A DNA stretch of 64,000 nt, from the NCBI RefSeq assembly GCF_000013025.1, contig NC_008358.1, positions 1,054,001 to 1,118,000 of the forward strand, in the 5' to 3' direction. Shown in pieces: positions 9,030 to 19,573 of the stretch. The translations under genes were made by a program, and so were the position numbers. The stretch comes from Hyphomonas neptunium ATCC 15444 (GTDB lineage Bacteria; Pseudomonadota; Alphaproteobacteria; Caulobacterales; Hyphomonadaceae). How positions within the stretch are numbered: the stretch's first letter is position 1; each line of letters starts with the position of its first letter. The notes under the pieces were generated by a model. It had not been told where the DNA came from, searched no databases, and worked only from the letters and a program-made list of their open reading frames with translations.

Positions 9030-9494
9030 ATGGAAATTCTGCTGAGTGAACTGACTTGGTGGCACTGGGTTGCCCTGGGACTGGTGCTGTTCGGGATCGA
9101 GATGATGACAGGGACATTTGACCTGTTGATGATCTCGATTGCGGCGATACTGACGGCGCTGTTTGCCGGGCTGGCGCCTGACGGGCTGGCCGGATGGCAG
9201 GGCCAGATGGCGGTGTTCGGCATTGCGGCAGTGGTGCTGGTGGCCGGTGGGCGGATGTTCCTTTCCCGGCGGGGTCCGCCGCCGGAGCATCCGACGCTGA
9301 ACAAGCGGATGGCCGGCCTTGTTGGCCAGCATGGGCAGGCGACGAAGGATTTCGTGGCCGGGTCCGGGCAGGTGCAGATCGGCGATACGGTCTGGGGCGC
9401 TGAAGCTGTGCCCGGCGAGCCGCCGATCCTGGCGGGCGATACGGTCACGGTCAGCGCTACGGATGGCAATACGGCGATTGTGCGCAAGGGCTGA
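9030..9494 (+). CDS. NfeD-like membrane protein
   Basis: A 154-residue NfeD-family protein, the usual partner of SPFH proteins. Two or three hydrophobic helices in the first 80 residues lead to a soluble C-terminal OB-fold (GLVGQHGQATKDFVAGSGQV, then GEPPILAGDTVTV). AAGGAGG lies 6 bases before the start. It closes the SPFH operon, which ends at the strong terminator at 9521. Confidence 0.9.
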   Translation: MEILLSELTWWHWVALGLVLFGIEMMTGTFDLLMISIAAILTALFAGLAPDGLAGWQGQMAVFGIAAVVLVAGGRMFLSRRGPPPEHPTLNKRMAGLVGQHGQATKDFVAGSGQVQIGDTVWGAEAVPGEPPILAGDTVTVSATDGNTAIVRKG

Positions 9495-9520
9495 TCTGAA
9501 GCTATATGTGCAACGAAGAA

Positions 9521-9550
9521 ACCCCTCCGGTGACGGAGGGGTTTTTGTTT
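9521..9550 (+). terminator. Strong intrinsic terminator of the SPFH-NfeD operon
   Basis: A perfect nine-pair stem, ACCCCTCCG / CGGAGGGGT with a four-base loop, is followed by TTTTGTTT. It begins 27 bases after the NfeD stop. Confidence 0.92.
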
Positions 9551-9566
9551 GGGGCAACGCCCTTAT

Positions 9567-9589
9567 CCTCCCCAGCGGTGCGGGGGAGG
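9567..9589. repeat. REP-like hairpin CCTCCCC/GGGGAGG
   Basis: CCTCCCC (9567-9573) pairs with GGGGAGG (9583-9589) in the context TTATCCTCCCC...GGGGAGGTGGGGAGGG. A similar TTATCCTC...GGGGAGGGGG element lies at about 17237-17271. This suggests a dispersed intergenic repeat family, here just after a terminator. Confidence 0.45.
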
Positions 9590-9613
9590 TGGGGAGGGCG
9601 GATCGGGCCGCCG

Positions 9614-10354
9614 TCAGGAGGTGTTGTGGCCGAAGCAGGTGTTGGTGGAGTCTGTCAGGTCACGGAGGAGATTGGTTTCGGTGGGTTTGGCGGATTTTCG
9701 CGGGCGGGGAAGTGCCAGCGGGAGGGGGAGGGCGCGGGTGCCGGCGCCGGCGCGGGCCATGGCGCGGGCGCGGCGGCGGGCCCAGCGGCGGGCTTCTCCC
9801 TGTGCGTCGTGGAAGGCGGCTTGCAGGGCGGCGTAGCGGCGGCAGAAGATGGCGGTGGGGTCGCGGGGGCCGGGGAGCGGTTTTGGCGGCGCCGGCGGGG
9901 CGTAGAGCACGGCGTCTGTCAGCGCGAGGATGCGCGGGAGCTGGTCTTCGGGGAGATAGGCCGTGTCCGGACGGGTGGTGTCGTCGTTCCGGGCGCGCGG
10001 CGGGGGCTCGCTCATGCGGAAGGCGGGTGGGCGGGGCTTAGTGGCTTGGGGAGAGACGGTGCTGGCCCGCGGGGGTGCCGTGTCCGGCGCGGCGCGGGGT
10101 GCGCGCAGGACCGGCATGGGCAGGCCTGCGGCGAGAATGAGGATGGCGCGGCGCAGGGCGGTTTCAGCCGGGAGAAGGGCGTGGCGGGTGAGGCGGCGGG
10201 CGAGCTTGGCGCTCAGCGGCACGCTGCCGAGGCGTTCGAAGATGCCATCGACGAAGATCATCAGATCCAGGATGAAGAGACGCGCGCGCTCGAGCAGGGT
10301 GTCGAGCTCGTCGAGCGCTTCGGTGTCATCCGTGGGCTGAGGGGCGGTATCCAT
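9614..10354 (-). CDS. Hypothetical Arg/Pro/Ala-rich protein
   Basis: A 246-residue protein not recognised. The start at 10354 begins an acidic N-terminus (MDTAPQPTDDTEALDELDT) followed by a hydrophobic/amphipathic stretch (LFILDLMIFVDGIFERLG). A proline-rich linker follows, then an arginine/alanine-rich segment at about 195-220 that resembles a coiled or nucleic-acid-binding helix. There is no signal peptide. Codon use (high GC3) is consistent with real coding sequence. It stands alone between the SPFH-NfeD terminator and an insertion sequence, and the G-run tract lies immediately upstream. An open frame continues upstream of 10354 through the repeat but looks non-coding. Confidence 0.6.
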   Translation of the reverse strand: MDTAPQPTDDTEALDELDTLLERARLFILDLMIFVDGIFERLGSVPLSAKLARRLTRHALLPAETALRRAILILAAGLPMPVLRAPRAAPDTAPPRASTVSPQATKPRPPAFRMSEPPPRARNDDTTRPDTAYLPEDQLPRILALTDAVLYAPPAPPKPLPGPRDPTAIFCRRYAALQAAFHDAQGEARRWARRRARAMARAGAGTRALPLPLALPRPRKSAKPTETNLLRDLTDSTNTCFGHNTS

Positions 10355-10380
10355 GGCGTAGAGAATGCCATGGGCCGCGA

Positions 10381-10462
10381 GGGGGTGGATAAGTTGGGGG
10401 TGTTTTTTTGGGAGGGGGCTGATTGGGTTGGGGTTTTTGGGGGTTGGGATGGGGGATAGGGC
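10381..10462. other. G-run tract with G-quadruplex potential
   Basis: On the plus strand about 80 bases hold ten runs of three to five guanines separated by short, T-rich spacers, with almost no cytosine. It lies 27-108 bases upstream of the minus-strand start at 10354, in the position of that gene's promoter or leader. The minus-strand transcript would be C-rich. Confidence 0.7.
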
Positions 10463-10482
10463 GTGCGTTTCAGCCCTCACCT

Positions 10483-10527
10483 CCCATTGCGCCGCAATGG
10501 GCCCCTCCTCTCCCGCAAGCGGGAGAG
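10483..10527. repeat. Double-hairpin REP-like repeat next to the IS110 element
   Basis: Two perfect inverted repeats lie side by side: CCCATTGC-GCC-GCAATGGG at 10483-10501 and CTCTCCCGC-AA-GCGGGAGAG at 10508-10527. The second ends 15 bases before the IS110 transposase stop codon. IS110/IS1111 elements often insert next to such hairpins, so this is the probable target site. Confidence 0.75.
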
Positions 10528-10542
10528 CGACTGTGTTCGCTT

Positions 10543-12896
<2,354 letters not shown>

Positions 12897-13059
12897 AAAC
12901 CTGACCCTCCCGTCATTTTTTATCGGGCGTCAGCTTTAGTTGCGCGCGGTTTGGCGGCAAGGGGCGGTGCAGCAAATTGCCGGAGGGGCAAGCATGGACA
13001 AGGGGGCAGGGGCGGCTTAACGGAGACGGGTTTGTTACAGTTTCGAGGGCCGAGGACGC

Positions 13060-15066
13060 ATGTTCAAGAAGATCCTGATCGCCAATCGCGGTGAAATCGC
13101 CGTTCGTGTCATCAAGACCTGCCGCAGGCTCGGCGTCAAAACGGTCGTGGTTTATTCGGATGCGGATGCGGGTTCGATGGCGGTCGAGATGGCCGACGAG
13201 ACCGTATATATCGGGCCTTCGCCGGCGGCGCAGTCGTATCTCGTTCAGGACAAGATCATCGACGCAGTGCGCCAGACCGGCGCCGAGGCGATCCATCCGG
13301 GCTTTGGTTTCCTGTCCGAGAATGCGGGATTCGCCAAACGCCTCGAAAAAGAGGGCATCGGCTGGATCGGCCCGAATGCGCACGCCATCGACGCGATGGG
13401 CGACAAGATTTCGTCGAAGAAGCTGGCCGCTGAAGCCGGTGTTTCGACCGTTCCGGGGCATATGGACCTCATCAAGGACACCAAGCACGCCGTCGAGATC
13501 AGCCGCGAGATCGGCTATCCGGTGATGATCAAGGCGTCTGCGGGCGGCGGCGGCAAGGGCATCCGCGTGGCGGCCAATGACAAGGAAGTCGAAGAAGGCT
13601 TCCCGGCCGTGAAAGCCGAAGCGACCGCCTCTTTCGGCGACGACCGGATCTTCATCGAGAAGTTCATTCTTGAGCCGCGCCACATCGAAATCCAGGTGCT
13701 GGGCGACAAGCATGGCAACTGTATTTACCTCAACGAGCGCGAATGCTCGATCCAGCGCCGGAACCAGAAGGTGATCGAGGAAGCGCCCTCGCCGCTGCTT
13801 GACGCCGAGACGCGCAAGAAGATGGGCGAGCAGGCTGTGGCGCTGGCCAAGGCTGTGAATTATGACAGCGCCGGCACTGTGGAATTCGTCGCCTCGGGCA
13901 AGGACAAGGGCTTCTACTTCCTTGAAATGAATACCCGGCTTCAGGTGGAGCACCCGGTGACCGAGATGATCACGGGCGTGGACCTGGTCGAGCAGATGCT
14001 GCTGTCGGCCTATGGCGAAAAGCTGAAGATCAAGCAGTCGGACGTGAAGATCAATGGCTGGGCGGTGGAGAGCCGCGTCTATGCCGAAGACCCGTATCGC
14101 AACTTCCTGCCGTCGATTGGCCGTCTGAAGCGGTTCCATCCGCCTGCGGAAGGCAAAGTGGCCCGCGGGACTGTGCGCCTGGATTCCGGCGTGCGTGAGG
14201 GCGACGAAATCTCGATGTTCTATGACCCGATGATCGCCAAGCTGATCACGCACGGGAAAGACCGGGACGCGGCGCTGGACGCCCATGGCGAGGCGCTGGA
14301 CCGGTTCCACATCGAGGGCATTCAGGACAACATTCCGTTCATTGCCGCAGTGGTAGACGAGAAGCGGTTCCGCTCCGGCAACATCACGACGGCGTATATC
14401 AAGGACGAGTTCCCCGAAGGCTTCCAGGGCACCGAGCCGACGCCGGAGCAGGAAGCGCAGCTGATCTGTTCGGCCGCTTATGTGCATGCGTTCTTCTCGC
14501 GGCGGGCCGCGCAGATTTCCGATCAGATGTCGAACCCCGCTGCCGCCATCCGCAAGGAATGGGTGGTGATCCTGGGTGACAAGCATCACCCCGTCACCAT
14601 CGACATCGGCAAGGATGGGGAAGCTCAGATCACGGTCAATGGCGGCAAGGCGCACAGCTTTGTTACGCGGTGGCAGCCGGGCCAGCATCTGGTTGAGGGC
14701 GTGCTGGATGGCAAGCCGTTTGCCGTGAAGTTTGCCGACCGGACCGAGGGCTATCTGTTCCGCCATCGCGGCGTGGCGCTGCGCGCGCTGGTGTGTACGC
14801 CGTTTGTGGCTGACCTGCATGGCCGCCTGCCGGAGAAGCCGAAGGCGGACACGTCCAAGCTGGTGATTTCGCCGATGCCGGGGCTGGTGGTTTCGATGGA
14901 TGTCGAGCTGGGCCAGGAAGTGCAGGAAGGTGAGGCGGTCTGTATCGTGGAAGCGATGAAGATGCAGAACATCATCCGCGCGGGCGCAACCGGGACGGTG
15001 AAGGCGATCAACGTCAAGGCGGGCGAAAGCGTTGCCGCTGACGAGATCATGGTGGAGTTCGCCTGA
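13060..15066 (+). CDS. pccA: Acyl-CoA carboxylase biotin-carrying alpha subunit, propionyl-CoA type
   Basis: A 668-residue biotin carboxylase plus biotin carrier, matching propionyl-CoA carboxylase alpha in length and domain order: biotin carboxylase N-domain (ILIANRGEIAVRVIK), ATP-grasp with glycine loop KASAGGGGKGIR at about 158-169, carboxylase C-domain, a BT linker, and a C-terminal biotinyl domain with the target Lys634 in EAMKMQN. It carboxylates biotin with ATP and bicarbonate, and needs a beta subunit that is not in this window. Propionyl-CoA would arise from odd-chain or branched catabolism. Methylcrotonyl-CoA or acetyl-CoA specificity cannot be excluded from sequence alone. Confidence 0.9.
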   Translation: MFKKILIANRGEIAVRVIKTCRRLGVKTVVVYSDADAGSMAVEMADETVYIGPSPAAQSYLVQDKIIDAVRQTGAEAIHPGFGFLSENAGFAKRLEKEGIGWIGPNAHAIDAMGDKISSKKLAAEAGVSTVPGHMDLIKDTKHAVEISREIGYPVMIKASAGGGGKGIRVAANDKEVEEGFPAVKAEATASFGDDRIFIEKFILEPRHIEIQVLGDKHGNCIYLNERECSIQRRNQKVIEEAPSPLLDAETRKKMGEQAVALAKAVNYDSAGTVEFVASGKDKGFYFLEMNTRLQVEHPVTEMITGVDLVEQMLLSAYGEKLKIKQSDVKINGWAVESRVYAEDPYRNFLPSIGRLKRFHPPAEGKVARGTVRLDSGVREGDEISMFYDPMIAKLITHGKDRDAALDAHGEALDRFHIEGIQDNIPFIAAVVDEKRFRSGNITTAYIKDEFPEGFQGTEPTPEQEAQLICSAAYVHAFFSRRAAQISDQMSNPAAAIRKEWVVILGDKHHPVTIDIGKDGEAQITVNGGKAHSFVTRWQPGQHLVEGVLDGKPFAVKFADRTEGYLFRHRGVALRALVCTPFVADLHGRLPEKPKADTSKLVISPMPGLVVSMDVELGQEVQEGEAVCIVEAMKMQNIIRAGATGTVKAINVKAGESVAADEIMVEFA

Positions 15067-15219
15067 GGGGCGGGCGGCAACTGAGCCGAACTTAACGTTC
15101 CCTAAACCGGATTGGTCTGGTAATCCTGCCGCGTGGCGGCAAGGGGGATGCACCCATGGATCAGCTGTCACATCTGACGGGGGCAATATCTGCCGCCGGA
15201 GCCAAAAGGGACACTCTCC

Positions 15220-15669
15220 ATGGTAAGCTTTCCTGACGCCGTAAAAATGTTTTTCGCCCGCTATGTCGACTTTCAGGGGCGTTCGCGCCGGTCGGAATAC
15301 TGGTGGGTCGCCCTGTTCAACCTGATCGTCATTGGCGTTCTGGTCATCCTGCTGATGGCGCTGGGCGGCCTCAACCCGGATACGGGCGAGATGGGACCGC
15401 TGGGCTTTGTCTTCATCGGCATCATGATCCTCTACGGGCTGGCCATTGTCATTCCGAGCATCGCTCTGTTTGTGCGCCGGCTGCATGACATCAACCAGAC
15501 CGGCTGGATTTATCTGGGGCTGGTGATTGCGGGCTTCATTCCGCTGATCAACTTTGTCGCCTCGATCGCGCAGATCGTGATTGCGTGCATTCCGGGCACC
15601 GCTGGCCCCAACAAATACGGCCCCGATCCGAAGAATCCGGGTGCGGGCAGCGCCGACATCTTTGCCTGA
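15220..15669 (+). CDS. DUF805 membrane protein
   Basis: A 149-residue inner-membrane protein of the DUF805 family, recognised from the start FFARYVDFQGRSRRSEYWW, three or more hydrophobic helices, and the RRLHDINQTGW motif before the last helices. It ends in a short soluble tail (GPDPKNPG) common in the family. The function is unknown. It is the first of three related genes in tandem but is separated from the second by a strong terminator. Confidence 0.88.
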   Translation: MVSFPDAVKMFFARYVDFQGRSRRSEYWWVALFNLIVIGVLVILLMALGGLNPDTGEMGPLGFVFIGIMILYGLAIVIPSIALFVRRLHDINQTGWIYLGLVIAGFIPLINFVASIAQIVIACIPGTAGPNKYGPDPKNPGAGSADIFA

Positions 15670-15698
15670 TTTCAAGGATCAGTGCATAATCACCTCAG

Positions 15699-15727
15699 AA
15701 AGCCGGGCGTGGGTGCCCGGCTTTTTT
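15699..15727 (+). terminator. Intrinsic terminator after the first DUF805 gene
   Basis: AAAGCCGGGC pairs with GCCCGGCTTT around a six-base loop and is followed by TTTT. It lies 30 bases after the stop codon. Confidence 0.9.
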
Positions 15728-15810
15728 AGTTGCACACCTTTATCGTTTATTGATAAGGCCGACCTACGTTTTCCTTAGACCCGACCCAGAAAGAGCCCCA
15801 GCGCTACCCC

Positions 15811-16347
15811 ATGGATTTCCGTCACGTTTTCTTTGATCCCAAAGGCCGTATCGGGCCGCGCACGTTCGGGCAGGGCTATGTGCTGCTGACGGGGGCGATG
15901 CTGGTGGTGACGGTGTTGTCGCTGATCGCCTCGCCGGGGGCGGGTATCCTGCAATATGCGCTGGTGTTTCCGTATATCTGCCTGTTCGGCAAACGCCTGC
16001 ATGACGCGGGCCTGAGCGCCTGGCTGTGGCTGGTGTTCCTGCTGGGCTATTTCCTGATCAATGTGGTCGCCTCGGCCATTCTGGTGCCGATCCTGGCGCC
16101 GGAGACGCAGGCCATCCAGCTGGAAGTGCAGAAGGTGATGGAGGCCAACGGCCTCAATGCCGGGATGGAGGAGCTGGCCCGGCGCGCGCCCGAGATCGCG
16201 CAATCTTCCGCGCTGGTGAATGTGATCGTGTTGCTGATCGCCAGCGCGATCGTGGGCTTTGTGGCCTACCGCCTGCGCTCTGACCCCCAACCCAATCGCC
16301 ACGGACCGCCGACACTGCGCGGGAACCGTCCTGACGCCCGCCCCTGA
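15811..16347 (+). CDS. DUF805-type membrane protein
   Basis: A 178-residue membrane protein related to DUF805: FFDPKGRIGPRTFGQGYVL replaces the usual FQGR-RSEYW start, then helices and GKRLHDAGLSAWLW, the family's RLHD motif. An insertion of about 50 residues before the last helix (QLEVQKVMEANG) is longer than usual. It follows a terminator, so it should have its own promoter in 15728-15810. The third family member follows 17 bases after it. Function unknown. Confidence 0.8.
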   Translation: MDFRHVFFDPKGRIGPRTFGQGYVLLTGAMLVVTVLSLIASPGAGILQYALVFPYICLFGKRLHDAGLSAWLWLVFLLGYFLINVVASAILVPILAPETQAIQLEVQKVMEANGLNAGMEELARRAPEIAQSSALVNVIVLLIASAIVGFVAYRLRSDPQPNRHGPPTLRGNRPDARP

Positions 16348-16364
16348 CACGACGAGGATACGCC

Positions 16365-17147
16365 ATGGACTATACAGCCGGCGCCATTGACCCCGCCCGC
16401 CCCTGGATTCGCGATGAGCGCGACGCGCCTGCCGAGATGAACTGGCGCAACACGCTGCTCAATCCCTTTGGCAAGACCTACAAGCTGCACTTCACGCGGG
16501 CCTGGACGTTCATGTTCCTGGGCCGGGTGTTGCTCTATATCGTGCCGAGCTTCATCGCGATGATTGCGGGCATTGCGGGGGTGAGCACCGATGGCCTGAA
16601 CGCGCCGGTCAACCTTTTGCTGTTCTCTGTGCCGGCGGTGCTGTTGCCGTTTGCCGTGTTTACGCTGGTGACCGAATACACCTCCTTTGTGGTGCATATG
16701 CGCCGCCTGACAGAGGCGGGACGCTCGGCGTTCATGGCGGTGATCGTGCTGGTGCCGCTGGTGCTGGGGCTGATTGCCTACGCGCTGGGCACACAGGGCG
16801 GGGCGGCGCAGTATCGCCAGATGCATACGCCTGCCAACACCGAAGCGGTGGAAGCCAAGAAAGAGACCGAAGCCGGGGACGAGGGCGAAGACGCCGCCTC
16901 CAAAGATGGGCAGGCGGCAGCCGGGCCGCCGGCGCGTGATCCGCGCCGGGCCGCGATGATGGAAATGAGTGAGCGGGAGCTGGCGATGCAGGCCGGGATG
17001 GGGCTGGCGTTTCCGATCTGGTGGCTGGCCTCGTTCGGGGCGATGCTGTGGTCGCTGATGTATGTCGCGCGCCTGCCCAATGGCGGGCAGGGGCAGTTTC
17101 GCACGGGCAGTCACATGACGCCTGAGGAGATTGCGCGCGGGGTTTGA
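16365..17147 (+). CDS. Divergent DUF805-like membrane protein
   Basis: A 260-residue inner-membrane protein. LNPFGKTYKLHFTRAWTFMFLGR resembles the start of DUF805, and HMRRLTEAGRSAFM occupies the RLHD position, but the aspartate is lost. A charged acidic linker (roughly residues 150-190, rich in E, D, K) is inserted before a final helix (WWLASFGAMLWSLMY). It lies 17 bases downstream of its neighbour and is probably in the same operon. Assignment to the family is by resemblance and position. Confidence 0.65.
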   Translation: MDYTAGAIDPARPWIRDERDAPAEMNWRNTLLNPFGKTYKLHFTRAWTFMFLGRVLLYIVPSFIAMIAGIAGVSTDGLNAPVNLLLFSVPAVLLPFAVFTLVTEYTSFVVHMRRLTEAGRSAFMAVIVLVPLVLGLIAYALGTQGGAAQYRQMHTPANTEAVEAKKETEAGDEGEDAASKDGQAAAGPPARDPRRAAMMEMSERELAMQAGMGLAFPIWWLASFGAMLWSLMYVARLPNGGQGQFRTGSHMTPEEIARGV

Positions 17148-17217
17148 GGGCTTTTGGGCGCTGCTGGGTTTGGCGGCTGTTGTATTTCTATTGAGAGCTG
17201 CCCCACCCGCTGATCGG

Positions 17218-17271
17218 GCAATCGCAGTGCGATTGCTTATCCTCACAGCCCCCATAGTCATGGGGAGGGGG
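17218..17271. repeat. REP-like double hairpin
   Basis: A perfect GCAATCGC-AGT-GCGATTGC hairpin (17218-17236) is followed by CCCCAT-AGTC-ATGGGG (17250-17265) in the context TTATCCTC...GGGGAGGGGG. The layout resembles the elements at 9567 and 10483. It fills the gap between convergent genes. Confidence 0.6.
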
Positions 17272-17295
17272 CCTGTTGCGTTGCGCGGTGAGGTC

Positions 17296-17366
17296 AGATC
17301 CGGACAGTTCAGGACAAGTCCGGACACTTCCGGGACAGATCCGGTCAGGCCGGGACAGATCCTGTC
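17296..17366. repeat. Phased GGACA short repeats
   Basis: GGACA occurs at 17302, 17312, 17322, 17333 and 17353, that is at spacings of 10, 10, 11 and 20 bases, embedded in TCCGG-rich sequence. The last copies lie inside the 3' end of lipB and encode its final residues. Confidence 0.7.
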
Positions 17367-18049
17367 ACGGGTGGGTCAACGCGGACCAGGGGGCTGGCGA
17401 AGACCTGCTGGAAGGCCGCCTTGAGGGCGATGTCGGCTTCTTCCATCGAGATTATACGGCCGAGGTCGGCCAGGCTGGTGACGCCGTAGCGGGGGTCTGC
17501 GATGCCGCAGGGGGTGATGCCGGTGAAATGGTCGAGCTCCGGCTCGACGTTCAGCGAGATGCCGTGGAAGGACACCCAGCGCTTCAGGCGCACGCCGATG
17601 GCGGCGATCTTGTCTTCGCGGGGCGGGCCGCCGGGCTCTGTGCGGTCGACCCAGACCCCGACACGGCCGTCGCGCATGCCGCCTTCGACATTGAACGCGG
17701 CCAGCGCCTGGATGATCCAGGCTTCCAGATGGGCCACGAAGGCGCGCACATCGCGGCCGCGGGCGGCGACATCGAGCATGACATAGGCCACCCGCTGGCC
17801 GGGGCCGTGATAGGTGTACTGGCCGCCGCGCCCGGCTTCAAAGACGGGGAAGCGGGCGGGGTCTTTCAGGTCTTCGATGCGGGCGGAGGTGCCGGCGGTG
17901 TAGAGGGGGGGATGTTCCAGAAACCACACCAGCTCCGGGGCGCCGTCCTCGCGAATCGCGCGGGCGCGGGCCTCCATGACGGCGAGCGCCGCCTCATAGG
18001 GCACGGGGGCATCTGACACGGCCCATTCGACGGGGGGAAAATTCTGCAT
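17345..18049 (-). CDS. lipB: Octanoyl-[acyl-carrier-protein]:protein octanoyltransferase
   Basis: A 234-residue LipB that moves octanoyl from ACP to lipoyl domains, the first step of lipoate synthesis in the cytoplasm. Hallmarks are [20 protein letters not shown], the catalytic lysine in [10 protein letters not shown] and the catalytic cysteine in GITPCGI. The start at 18049 gives the normal N-terminus; an upstream frame would run into the divergent tRNA. The last few residues are encoded by the GGACA repeats and probably vary between strains. LipA is not in the window. Confidence 0.95.
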   Translation of the reverse strand: MQNFPPVEWAVSDAPVPYEAALAVMEARARAIREDGAPELVWFLEHPPLYTAGTSARIEDLKDPARFPVFEAGRGGQYTYHGPGQRVAYVMLDVAARGRDVRAFVAHLEAWIIQALAAFNVEGGMRDGRVGVWVDRTEPGGPPREDKIAAIGVRLKRWVSFHGISLNVEPELDHFTGITPCGIADPRYGVTSLADLGRIISMEEADIALKAAFQQVFASPLVRVDPPVTGSVPA

Positions 18050-18134
18050 TGCCGGTGCGATATAGGGTGTTTTCAGGGCTTCACAAAGGCGAATGACCGC
18101 CTTATACGGCCCGTCTGTCTCGACATACCAGTGT

Positions 18135-18219
18135 GCGGTCGTGGCGGAATTGGTAGACGCGCAGCGTTGAGGTCGCTGTGGGGCAACCCGTGGAAGTTCG
18201 AGTCTTCTCGACCGCACCA
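18135..18219 (+). tRNA. tRNA-Leu (anticodon GAG)
   Basis: An 85-base class II tRNA with a seven-pair acceptor stem (GCGGTCG/CGACCGC), an encoded CCA end at 18217-18219, D-arm GTGGCGGAATTGGTAGACGC, anticodon stem CAGCG/CGCTG with loop TTGAGGT (anticodon GAG), a long variable arm typical of leucine tRNA, and TTCGAGT in the T-loop. Confidence 0.96.
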
Positions 18220-18316
18220 GTATGGTTTCAGGATTTTCGCTCAGCGCTGAAGAGGCCGGCACCCCCTTTCGGGGCCATTCCGGCGACACCTGGATGCCGT
18301 CTGGTGCCCGGAGGTA

Positions 18317-19087
18317 TCAGGGCGTGAGCTGGCCTGCCAGTGTGAACAGGAGCCTTGCTGCCACATAGAGCAGCAGGACGGCCGTGAGGCGTTTGACGAT
18401 CCGGGGCTGGAGTTTCTGGCTGGCCATCCAGCTGCCGATCTGTCCGCCGATCACGACGAGGGGAAGGAGCGGCCAGTAGGGCATGGCGAGGTGCAGGACA
18501 TCCGTATCCTGAAGTTTCGTTACCTGGCCGGCAAGACCCGAGACTGAGTTGACGAGGATGAACAGGCTGCTGGCTGCCGCGATCTGGCGGGGCGTGCCCC
18601 ATCCGAGAAAATAGAGGACCGGCGCCAGGAAGATGCCCCCGCCAATGCCGACGAGCCCTGAGAGAAGCCCGATGGCGGCGCCGGTGGCGTAGCTGATGAG
18701 GCCGGGCGGCGGGGCGCCGGTGGGGGGCGCGGTTTCGGGGGGCGCGCGCTCGAAGGCGAGGTAGAGGCCCGAGACCAGCAGCGCGGCGCCGAGCAGGCCG
18801 ACGAACACCGTTTCCGGAACGGGCAGGCGCCCGCCCAGCCAGGCGGCGGGGATGGAGGTGATAAGGAAGGGCATCAGCCGCCGGAGGCTGAGCTGTTTCG
18901 TCAGATGGAAGCGGATGACGCCGCCGGTGACGACAAGTATGTTGCAGACCAGCGCGATGGCCGGAAGGATGCGGTAGTCCGTACCGTGAAGAACGAGAAG
19001 GGCATTGTAGGTGGAGCCGCCGCCGAAGCCGACTGAGGCGTAGAGGGCGGCGGTTATGAAGAAGAGAAGGCCGAGCCCGAGGCTCAT
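18317..19087 (-). CDS. TauE/SafE (TSUP) family membrane permease
   Basis: A 256-residue polytopic inner-membrane protein of about eight helices with the duplicated TSUP signature: YASVGFGGGSTYNALLVL in the first half and LVGIGGGIFLAPVLYFLG in the second. TSUP proteins export sulfite or organosulfonates or move related anions. Its start overlaps the moaC stop by four bases, making it the last gene of the molybdenum-cofactor operon. Transport of a sulfur anion or of an oxyanion linked to cofactor synthesis is therefore plausible but unproved. Confidence 0.88.
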   Translation of the reverse strand: MSLGLGLLFFITAALYASVGFGGGSTYNALLVLHGTDYRILPAIALVCNILVVTGGVIRFHLTKQLSLRRLMPFLITSIPAAWLGGRLPVPETVFVGLLGAALLVSGLYLAFERAPPETAPPTGAPPPGLISYATGAAIGLLSGLVGIGGGIFLAPVLYFLGWGTPRQIAAASSLFILVNSVSGLAGQVTKLQDTDVLHLAMPYWPLLPLVVIGGQIGSWMASQKLQPRIVKRLTAVLLLYVAARLLFTLAGQLTP

Positions 19088-19569
19088 GCGCTGGCGGGTT
19101 TCCGGTAGCTGCCCGATGCGCCGCCGGATTTTTCCAGCAGTTCGATGCCTTCGATGACCATGGATTTATCGATGGCTTTCAGCATGTCGTAGAGGGTGAG
19201 GCAGGCGGCGGAGACGGCGGTGAGGGCCTCCATTTCAACGCCGGTCTTGCCGGTGGTGCGGGCGGTGGCGATGACGCGGAGGGCGCCGCCTTCGGGCGCC
19301 TCTGTGATCTCCACCTTCAGGCCCGTCAGCGGGAGGGGGTGGCAGAGCGGGATGAGGTCTGCCGTGCGCTTGGCGCCCATGATGCCGGCAAGCTCGGCAA
19401 TGGCGAGGGGGTCGCCCTTTTTGGTGTCGCGCGAGAGGGCGCGCGCCAGGGTTTCCGGGGCCATCCGTATGCGGCCGGTTGCGATCGCTTCACGTTCGGT
19501 GTCGGCCTTGGCGGAGATGTCCACCATACGGGCGCGGCCATCGGGGCCGATATGGGTGAGGTCTGCCAT
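19084..19569 (-). CDS. moaC: Cyclic pyranopterin monophosphate synthase
   Basis: A 161-residue MoaC that, with MoaA, turns GTP into cyclic pyranopterin monophosphate. Conserved blocks LIPLCHPLPLTG, TGVEMEALTAVS and AIDKSMVIEG (with the active-site Asp-Lys) are all present. It is four bases downstream of moaB and overlaps the permease gene by ATGA. Confidence 0.96.
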   Translation of the reverse strand: MADLTHIGPDGRARMVDISAKADTEREAIATGRIRMAPETLARALSRDTKKGDPLAIAELAGIMGAKRTADLIPLCHPLPLTGLKVEITEAPEGGALRVIATARTTGKTGVEMEALTAVSAACLTLYDMLKAIDKSMVIEGIELLEKSGGASGSYRKPASA

Positions 19570-19573
19570 CAGC

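Noticed and set aside
12913-15675. A 920-codon open frame on the minus strand opposite pccA.
   Set aside because: It is the shadow of the biotin carboxylase gene in high-GC DNA: composition is His/Arg-rich with no recognisable domain, and pccA has every motif.
17313-17330. AAGTCCGGACACTT resembling the TTGTCCGGACAA palindrome.
   Set aside because: It belongs to the phased GGACA repeat array near lipB and has no gene start downstream.
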